DNA from: Gaiella sp038230035
GTDB lineage: Bacteria > Actinomycetota > Thermoleophilia > Gaiellales > Gaiellaceae
Reading direction: 5' to 3'
Assembly (NCBI GenBank): GCA_038230035.1
Contig: JBBRNX010000017.1
Coordinates: 16,067-80,066, forward strand
DNA: 64,000 nt
Position 1 is the first letter of the stretch, and every line of letters starts with the position of its first letter. Below are positions 58,546 through 64,000 of the stretch, piece by piece. The notes beneath the pieces were generated by a model. It had not been told where the DNA came from and ran no database searches. It saw only the letters and a list, made by a program, of their open reading frames with translations. The translations under genes and the position numbers were made by a program.

Positions 58546-60000
58546 GTGCGTCGCCCTGCAGCGCTCCTTCCCGCGCTCGCCGCTCTCTTTCTCGTCGGGC
58601 TCGTGGGCGCCGCGTCGGCAGAGACCTCGGCCCGTCAAGATCTGAAGATCACGGCCGACGACGGCCTGCCGCTTGCAGCGACGCTCTACCTCCCGAGTGA
58701 GACGCCACCGGCCGGCGGCTGGCCGGCGATCGTCATGTTTCACGGGCTCGGCGGCTCGCGCGAGGACATGAACAAGCTCGCGCAGCTGGCATTCCTGCCA
58801 GGCGACAAGTACGCGGTGCTCACCTATGACGCACGCGGGCACGGCGAGACAGGCGGGCTGATCGGCGTCGACGGCCCGCGCGAAGTCGCCGATGCGCGTG
58901 AGGTCTTCGACTGGCTGGCCGCCCGACCGGACATCGACAAGAAGGAGATCGGTGCCTGGGGCATCTCCTACGGCGGCGGCGCGGTGTGGAACTCCCTCGT
59001 CGCAGGCGTGCCGTGGGCGGCGGTAGAGACATGTGAGACCTGGACGAACCTCGCGACGGCGCTCGTGCCGCAGGGCCTCGCGAAGTCCGGCGTGATCGGC
59101 GCGTTCCTGAGCGAGAAGCCGATCTCGTCGTTCGATCCTGCGGTGCTGCCGATCCGCGATGCAGCGTTCACAGGGAGCAACGCGGGTGTCGCCGCCTTCA
59201 CCGCGGCTCGCTCCTCGATCCAGAAGCTGAGGGGCGTCAAGACACCGGTCTTCATGATGCAGGGGCGCCGCGACTTCGCCTTCGGCCTCGACCAGGCGTT
59301 CTCCGCGTGGAAGCTGCTCGCCGGGCCGAAGCACCTCTGGATCGGCCTGCACGGGCACGCGCCGTCGAGCTTCCCCGCGCCGAACACCGTCGCGATGATG
59401 ACCGAGGGCAGGCAGTGGTTCGACCGCTACCTCCGCGGCGAGCAGAACGGGATCGACAAGAAGGCGCCGGTCGAGGTCGCGCCAGTTGCCTGGAAGGGGA
59501 AGACGCAGGGGTACAAGTCGCCGGACGCGATCGCGAACTCGGAGACAGGCGCGTTTGAGCTGTCTGGCGGAAGCGGCAGGAGTCGCACGATCAGTGCTTC
59601 GGGACGCATCGTCTGGCCATCCACCGGACTAAAGGGCCCGCAGTGCCGATGCGCGATCGTCGGATCGCCAACGGTCAAGATCACGGCTACGGCATCGAGA
59701 GGCTGGAGCAGACTGATCGCAATACTGACCGCCACGACCCCACAAGGCAACACGATCGTCGTCTCGGGCGGAGGTGTCCCTACGGCCGCGGGCAAGCGCA
59801 CCTACGAGATCAGGATGATCTCTCAAATGACATTCATCCCACCCGGCGCCCGACTATCGGTGATTTTCGGCTCTTCATCGCTAGCTCAGGATCCTGGCGA
59901 TCTGCTGTACCTGCAGCTGCCAATGCCACCAAGCGCAACGTTGACCGTCGATACGGACTCGATCCGCTTGGTGACGCGCGCGGTGGCGCCCGGCTACTAG
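58546..60000 (+). CDS. Secreted alpha/beta-hydrolase with C-terminal beta domain (S15/CocE-like)
   Basis: This 484-residue protein has a signal peptide (LLPALAALFLVGLVGAASA) and an alpha/beta-hydrolase domain: PAIVMFHGLGGSRED (oxyanion His-Gly), YAVLTYDARGHGETGG, the nucleophile Ser in GAWGISYGGGAVWN (about residue 143), Asp in MQGRRDFAFGL and His in IGLHGHAPSSF. From about residue 340 a second, beta-rich domain follows, as in X-Pro dipeptidyl-peptidase/cocaine-esterase (S15) proteins. Substrate unknown. GTG 58546 fits the signal peptide. The LivJ-type gene follows after 4 bp, so they may share a transcript. Confidence 0.82.
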   Translation: MRRPAALLPALAALFLVGLVGAASAETSARQDLKITADDGLPLAATLYLPSETPPAGGWPAIVMFHGLGGSREDMNKLAQLAFLPGDKYAVLTYDARGHGETGGLIGVDGPREVADAREVFDWLAARPDIDKKEIGAWGISYGGGAVWNSLVAGVPWAAVETCETWTNLATALVPQGLAKSGVIGAFLSEKPISSFDPAVLPIRDAAFTGSNAGVAAFTAARSSIQKLRGVKTPVFMMQGRRDFAFGLDQAFSAWKLLAGPKHLWIGLHGHAPSSFPAPNTVAMMTEGRQWFDRYLRGEQNGIDKKAPVEVAPVAWKGKTQGYKSPDAIANSETGAFELSGGSGRSRTISASGRIVWPSTGLKGPQCRCAIVGSPTVKITATASRGWSRLIAILTATTPQGNTIVVSGGGVPTAAGKRTYEIRMISQMTFIPPGARLSVIFGSSSLAQDPGDLLYLQLPMPPSATLTVDTDSIRLVTRAVAPGY

Positions 60001-60004
60001 CTAG

Positions 60005-61210
60005 ATGAAGCGTCTCGTTGCCATCGCCCTGCTCGCAGTGACCCTCGTCGGCGCGGCGTTTGCCGCGCGCGTGTCCGACCCCGGCCTGACGCCGACCTCG
60101 ATCAAGCTCGGGGGCACCGTCCCGCTCTCGGGCGAGGCAGCGGCGTTCGGCTCAGTCGCCCCGGGCGCGAAGGCGTACTTCGACTACGTCAACGCGAAAG
60201 GCGGCGTCTTCGGCCGGAAGATCACCTATACGTATTACGACGACGCCTACAACCCGGCGCAGACCGTGCAGCTGACCCGGAAGCTCATCGAGCAGGACAA
60301 GGTCTTCGCCATCTTCGGCTCGGTGGGAACGGCCAACAATCTCGCAATCCGCGATTACCTGAACGCCGCCAAAGTCCCGCAGCTGTTCGTCGCCGACGGC
60401 TCGGACGCGCTCGGCCGCGGCTACGCGAAGTACCCGTGGACGATGGGCTTCCTGCAGAGCTACCGCGGCGAGGGTGCGGTCTACGGGCGCGACATCGTCA
60501 AGCGCGCGCCGAAGGCGAAGATCGCCCTGCTGCTCGAGAACACCGAGCTCGGCAAGGACATGACGCGCGGGTTGTCGCGGGCGATCTCCGGCAAAGGCCC
60601 CGCGATCGTCAGCTCCCAGCCGTACGAGTACTCGGCCACCGACGTCTCGTCGCAGGTCGCGCAGCTGAAGGCGTCCGGCGCGGACACGCTGATGCTGTTC
60701 GCGACGCCGAAGTTCATGATCCAAGCGCTCGTCGCTGCCCACAAGCTCGGCTGGAAGCCACGCATCTACCTCGCGTCGATCTCGATCGAGCCGGGGATCA
60801 TGGCCATCGCGCGCCTGAACGCCCCCGAGCTGACGAACGGCGCCCTCTCGATCGCGTTCGTCAAGAACCCGAACGACCCGATCTGGGCGAAGGATCCGGC
60901 GCTCGCGCTCTACCTCAGGATCATGAAGACCTACGACAAGGCCGGGAAGCCGAGCGACGTCTACAACTGGTACGGCATGACCGTCGCCTGGACGATGGTC
61001 GAGACGCTCAAGGCGGCAGGCAAGAACCTCACCCGCGCAAGCCTGCTGCGCGCCGCGCAGCACCTGAACCTCTCGGAGAATCCATTCCTCCTGCCGGGGC
61101 TCACGATCAAGACCGGGCCGACGAACTACTTCCCGCTCGCGAACGTCTACCTCTACCGCTACGACAACAAGCAGTGGGTGAAGTCGAGCGGTCTCCTGCC
61201 CGCCCGTTGA
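60005..61210 (+). CDS. Branched-chain amino-acid-type ABC transporter substrate-binding protein
   Basis: This 401-residue exported protein has a signal peptide (KRLVAIALLAVTLVGAAFA) and a type-I periplasmic-binding fold of the LivJ group: LGGTVPLSGEAAAFGSVAPGAKAYFDYVN in pieces, GVFGRKITYTYYDDAYNPAQTV in pieces, AIFGSVGTANNLAIRDYLN, and LLENTELGKDMTRGL. The ligand may be an amino acid, amide or aromatic acid. No permease or ATPase genes are within the window, so it is an orphan here. Start ATG 60005, directly behind the hydrolase stop. Confidence 0.88.
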   Translation: MKRLVAIALLAVTLVGAAFAARVSDPGLTPTSIKLGGTVPLSGEAAAFGSVAPGAKAYFDYVNAKGGVFGRKITYTYYDDAYNPAQTVQLTRKLIEQDKVFAIFGSVGTANNLAIRDYLNAAKVPQLFVADGSDALGRGYAKYPWTMGFLQSYRGEGAVYGRDIVKRAPKAKIALLLENTELGKDMTRGLSRAISGKGPAIVSSQPYEYSATDVSSQVAQLKASGADTLMLFATPKFMIQALVAAHKLGWKPRIYLASISIEPGIMAIARLNAPELTNGALSIAFVKNPNDPIWAKDPALALYLRIMKTYDKAGKPSDVYNWYGMTVAWTMVETLKAAGKNLTRASLLRAAQHLNLSENPFLLPGLTIKTGPTNYFPLANVYLYRYDNKQWVKSSGLLPAR

Positions 61211-61266
61211 CCTACGATGATCGTCGTTACTTCCTGCACGAGACACCACGATGTCCGGAGGAGTCC

Positions 61267-62310
61267 ATGAAGAAAGGCATTGTTGTCGCCACGACGCTCG
61301 CGGCAGTCGTTGCGCTAACGGTCGTTGCGGCCGCATACGCGGCCTACACGACACCGAAGCTGTCCGTGTCCTATCCGGCCGGCGCAACCCGGATCGTTGC
61401 ATCTGCGAGCCAGAACGACGATGCCACCGCCCGTGCTGCGATCGTCATCCCGAACGGCACCACTGTCACGACGAGCGCCGCTCCCGGTGCGAAGGTCGGC
61501 ACGGTCAAGGCACAGGTCAGTGCGCTTGCCCTCGGCGGTGCTCTGCTCCCACTCGAGGGCGACATCATCGTCGCGCCGCCCGGAGCGGTCCCGGCCGCCT
61601 CGCAGACCGGCTGTATCGGCGCGGCGATTCCCGAGATCACGTTCCTCCTCGTCCTGCAGGCTGCGGGACAGACGATCAACCTGCCGGCGTACGTGATCCC
61701 GAGCGTAGGACCGCAAACCGCGCTCGGGCCGGCCGAGCTCGTTTTCTGCCTCGCGCCGCCGGACATCCCGGTGGAGCAGGGAGGCGCCACGTTCGGCGCC
61801 AAGTTCCTGAGCGCCGACATGACCTTCACGGGTGTCTTCAGCCCGATTACCGCGGGGCTCTGGGTCGCCTTCTGGACACCGTGGCAGGCAGGCAACGGCC
61901 AGGTCAACGCGGCCGGGACAGTTGCGTCGGTCGACGTCATCGTGCCGGGAACCGTGTCGCTCAAGGGCAAGCGGATCAAGGGCCGCATCACGCTCTCCGG
62001 CAAGGTGAGCCTCGGAGGCAGCGGGCTGGCAACGCGCGTTCAGATCTGGGGCGCGGTCGGCAAGGCAGCGCTCAAGCGTCTCAAGACCGTTCCCACCAGC
62101 GACGACGGGCTCTACACGCTCGCGCTGTCGAAGAGCGCGAAGCAGACGTCGTTCCAAGCACGTGTCGTCGAGCCGGAGACGACTCTGAGCGGCGCACTCG
62201 CCGATGCCGCCTGCAAGCTCACGTTCACGAACAACGAGCTCGGCGTCCCGTGCTCGGGATTCGGGCTCGCCGCCTTCTCCGCGAAGTCGAAGCTCGTGAA
62301 CGTGCGGTAG
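61267..62310 (+). CDS. Secreted protein of unknown function
   Basis: This 347-residue protein has a signal peptide (KKGIVVATTLAAVVALTVVAAAYA) and a beta-rich mature part: TTPKLSVSYPAGATRIVASAS, IVIPNGTTVTTSAAPGAKVG, GDIIVAPPGAVPA, LPAYVIPSVGPQTALGPAEL, and a later region VSLKGKRIKGRITLSGKVSLGG in pieces that looks like a carboxypeptidase-regulatory or Big-type repeat. I do not recognise the family. ATG 61267 is behind GGAGGAGTCC, a good Shine-Dalgarno site. A strong hairpin terminator follows 18 bp after the stop. Confidence 0.65.
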   Translation: MKKGIVVATTLAAVVALTVVAAAYAAYTTPKLSVSYPAGATRIVASASQNDDATARAAIVIPNGTTVTTSAAPGAKVGTVKAQVSALALGGALLPLEGDIIVAPPGAVPAASQTGCIGAAIPEITFLLVLQAAGQTINLPAYVIPSVGPQTALGPAELVFCLAPPDIPVEQGGATFGAKFLSADMTFTGVFSPITAGLWVAFWTPWQAGNGQVNAAGTVASVDVIVPGTVSLKGKRIKGRITLSGKVSLGGSGLATRVQIWGAVGKAALKRLKTVPTSDDGLYTLALSKSAKQTSFQARVVEPETTLSGALADAACKLTFTNNELGVPCSGFGLAAFSAKSKLVNVR

Positions 62311-62328
62311 AAAGCGCTGCACTGCGAT

Positions 62329-62358
62329 GGGCGAGGGGCGCCAATGCGCCCCTCGCCC
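62329..62358 (+). terminator. Strong hairpin behind the secreted protein gene
   Basis: A perfect 13-bp stem (62329-62341 with 62346-62358, GGGCGAGGGGCGC and complement) closes on CAAT. It lies 18 bp past the stop at 62310 and before the -10 of the DUF72 gene. No T-run follows. Confidence 0.75.
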
Positions 62359-62370
62359 GTTCGAGACCCA

Positions 62371-62376
62371 TATCGT
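62371..62376 (+). promoter_or_regulatory. Leaderless -10 hexamer (TATCGT)
   Basis: TATCGT is followed by 8 nt and ATG 62385 of the DUF72 gene; no Shine-Dalgarno sequence. Confidence 0.4.
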
Positions 62377-62384
62377 CCGTCCCG

Positions 62385-63248
62385 ATGACCACGATCGTCA
62401 GGCTCGGGACGTGCAGCTGGGCGGATGAGGGCCTGCTCAAGACGTGGTATCCGCGTGGCGTGTCGACGCCGACTGCACGGCTCGGGTATTACGCGGAGCG
62501 CTTCGACACGGTGGAGGTCGACTCCCCGTTCTACGCACTGCCCGACCCGGCCGTGACCGGACGCTGGGCGCAACGGACACCCGACGACTTCGTCTTCCAC
62601 GTCAAGGCGCACGCCTCGATGACCGGCCACGAGCCAGCCGAGCAGGAAACGGCATTCGTCGCGTTCCGCGAGTCCGTCGCGCCGCTCGAGCTGTCCGGGA
62701 AGCTGCGCGCCGTCCTGCTCCAGTACCACCCGCGCTTCGTCAAATCGGCCGCGGCGAAAGACGAGCTGTCGCGCGTTCGCGAGCTGCTCGACCCGCTCGT
62801 GCCGCTCGTCGAGTTCCGCCACCGGTCCTGGCTCGAACCGTGGGAGCAGGCTGACACTTTGAGCTTCCTCGAGGAACATGGGCTCGCGTACGTCTCGGTA
62901 GACGCGCCGGCGACGCGCGCCTCGAACGTCGTCCCGCGTGTCGCGGCAGCGACACATTCGCTGGCGTACATCCGCTTCCACGGGCGCAACTGGAAGACCT
63001 GGAACATCCGTGGCGGCAAGTCGTCCGACCGCTTCGACTGGATGTACTCGCCAGAGGAGCTCGCGGAATGGGTTGCGCCCGTAGGGCGCCTGGCCGAGGC
63101 GGCCGACGAGGTGTACGCCCTGTTCAACAATAACCGAGATGACTTCGCGCCACGAAGCGCAATGATCTTCAGAGGGTTGCTAAACGAGGCCGGTGTGCTT
63201 GCCGCAGGGGGTGTCGAGCCTCCACCAGAACGACCCACGCTCTTCTAA
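62385..63248 (+). CDS. DUF72-family protein
   Basis: This 287-residue protein is a DUF72/YecE-type TIM-barrel protein: RLGTCSWADEGLLKTWYPRG, YYAERFDTVEVDSPFYALPD, FHVKAHASMTGH, VEFRHRSWLEPW and the C-terminal VYALFNNNRDDFAPRSA, all family marks. No activity is established for the family. ATG 62385 is the start. The VOC gene follows 14 bp after the stop in the same direction. Confidence 0.9.
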   Translation: MTTIVRLGTCSWADEGLLKTWYPRGVSTPTARLGYYAERFDTVEVDSPFYALPDPAVTGRWAQRTPDDFVFHVKAHASMTGHEPAEQETAFVAFRESVAPLELSGKLRAVLLQYHPRFVKSAAAKDELSRVRELLDPLVPLVEFRHRSWLEPWEQADTLSFLEEHGLAYVSVDAPATRASNVVPRVAAATHSLAYIRFHGRNWKTWNIRGGKSSDRFDWMYSPEELAEWVAPVGRLAEAADEVYALFNNNRDDFAPRSAMIFRGLLNEAGVLAAGGVEPPPERPTLF

Positions 63249-63262
63249 CCTCGACTTGCGGC

Positions 63263-63630
63263 GTGGCTGTCAAAAGGATCAAGCCGAACATCTCGTCCGA
63301 AAAGTTCAAGGAGAGCCGGGACTTCTACAACGACGTGATCGGCCTTCCTGGTGGCGACGGGCTCGATTGGATCCTCTTCTTCGGGACGGATCAGCAAGAG
63401 GTGCAATTGAGCGTGATGAAGTTGGACATAAAGGCTCACGTCCATCCCGACGTGTCGATTGAGGTAGACGACGTGGACGCGGTGTACGAGCGTGCCCGTA
63501 CTAGCGGGGCCGAGATCGTTTACCCGCTCACCGACGAGGAGTGGGCTTGCGCCGGTTCTTCGCCTGCGATCCCAACGGCGCGGTCATAACGTCACCGAAC
63601 ACCGCTAAGCGCGACTCGACTGACGAGTAG
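63263..63630 (+). pseudogene. VOC/glyoxalase-like protein with a 1-bp frameshift
   Basis: The gene starts at GTG 63263 with IKPNISSEKFKESRDFYNDVIGLP, the usual VOC start, and continues LDWILFFGTDQQEVQLSVMK and HPDVSIEVDDVDAVYERARTSG. After PLTDEEW the frame ends AGSSPAIPTARS at 63589, whereas the next frame gives LRRFFACDPNGAVI, the conserved VOC ending (RRFFVRDPNGxV) and runs to TAG 63628-63630. GGG at 63543-63545 needs one more G (TGGGGC) to join them. As written the last metal-site strand is lost. VOC proteins include glyoxalases and antibiotic-binding proteins; the role here is not known. Confidence 0.78.
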
Positions 63631-63714
63631 GCCCTCGCCTGCGCCAGTGTTCTGGAATGACGCGAGAGCGTCGGCGGCTTCGGGGAATGCCGCGTTGCGA
63701 CGTGGGTGGGTCTG

Positions 63715-64000
63715 CTAGCGCACGTCGAGGCCGGCCGCTTCGGCGATCGACAGCAGGCGGCCCTCCGTTCGCGCCCGGGCGAATGGCGGTCCATCCGCGC
63801 GCAGAACGAGAGCTTCGTACTCCCTGCGGCTGTCCTCCCATCCGCGGACAGCCCCGGAAGTCTCGTTGCTCTCGATAGCGCCCCAGAGCCGGCCTGCCCG
63901 TTCAGCGTCCCCGCGTTCTGCCGCGATCACAGCGAGCTTGGCGGCGACGAGCATGATGCTCCTGCGGTTGCCGAGGCTCAAGGAGAGGTCGAGCGAGGAG
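63715..64000 (-). CDS. C-terminal part of a large TPR-type signalling ATPase (truncated)
   Basis: The final 94 residues of a gene running off the right edge: LVAAKLAVIAAERGDAERAGRLWGAIES, RGWEDSRREYEALVLRADGPPFARARTEGR in pieces and the last residues SIAEAAGLDVR. This tail is typical of large actinobacterial proteins that carry an adenylate cyclase or ATPase domain followed by TPR repeats (the AGRLWGA... motif), but the diagnostic N-terminus is outside the window. It has no start here: the first TTG (63981) is internal. The 84 bp between it and the VOC gene show nothing. Confidence 0.6.
   Translation of the reverse strand, partial: SSLDLSLSLGNRRSIMLVAAKLAVIAAERGDAERAGRLWGAIESNETSGAVRGWEDSRREYEALVLRADGPPFARARTEGRLLSIAEAAGLDVR

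Noticed and set aside
1..64000. Long Arg/Ala/Pro-rich open frames opposite or inside most genes
   Set aside because: They are the usual by-product of GC-rich DNA, with no domain, no start signal and full overlap with well-supported genes.

Overview
This 64 kb window is GC-rich chromosomal DNA with tightly packed genes, many GTG/TTG starts and frequent 4-bp stop/start overlaps. The gene content (rplM-rpsI-glmM-glmS order, mycolate-free cell-wall genes alr/murI, paired ECF sigma/membrane-propeller genes, DUF4242 and Rsm22-like proteins, fabI) suggests a high-GC actinobacterium, most likely of the class Thermoleophilia (Gaiellales/Solirubrobacterales type). That placement is inferred from gene families only. 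No rRNA, tRNA, CRISPR array or intact insertion sequence was found. No gene-free stretch reaches 300 bases; the longest is 12043-12318, which holds only a hairpin pair.

Layout. 1-2027: truncated serine beta-lactamase-like hydrolase, RidA protein and a YbdK-type carboxylate-amine ligase. 2024-10007: an accessory block with a Tat-exported beta-propeller, then a near-continuous plus-strand array holding two ECF sigma factors, each followed by a membrane-anchored partner, an M14 metallopeptidase, a beta-propeller, and a lipoprotein paralogue of the M14 enzyme that has lost its zinc site. 10043-12042: a peroxiredoxin-like gene whose catalytic cysteine codon is UGA, and a polytopic membrane protein. 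12319-15899: cupin, DUF4242 and a frameshifted LuxR ATPase regulator. 16032-25536: fabI, Rsm22-like methyltransferase, two tandem SDRs, then alr, an MBL hydrolase, nnr, acpS, a HAD phosphatase and arfB.

25610-32611 is a formate dehydrogenase island: a NuoE-NuoF fusion, a molybdenum catalytic subunit with an in-frame UGA exactly at the catalytic selenocysteine position, birA, and (opposite strand) fdhD, mobA and a GerMN lipoprotein. 32676-38830: glmS, glmM, rpsI, rplM and a two-component system. 39672-44054: a TPP riboswitch and thiN-thiB-thiP-thiQ (thiamine uptake and pyrophosphorylation). 45073-58512: guaA/guaB, an MFS protein, a PfkB kinase, a D,D-carboxypeptidase, pyrF, a LexA-box-preceded exonuclease/GIY-YIG fusion, HU, pyrE, Roadblock protein, YihY, rdgB, rph and murI. 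58546-64000: secreted hydrolase, LivJ-type binding protein, a secreted protein, DUF72, a frameshifted VOC protein and a truncated regulator.

Two themes stand out. First, two separate genes carry UGA at the exact catalytic Cys/Sec position, each followed at the right distance by a bacterial-SECIS-like hairpin, so the organism very probably decodes UGA as selenocysteine. Second, many starts lie 5-10 nt after a TANNNT hexamer with no Shine-Dalgarno sequence, pointing to widespread leaderless transcription. Five single-gene frameshifts and two nonsense codons also occur; several sit in short G/C runs and may be sequence errors.
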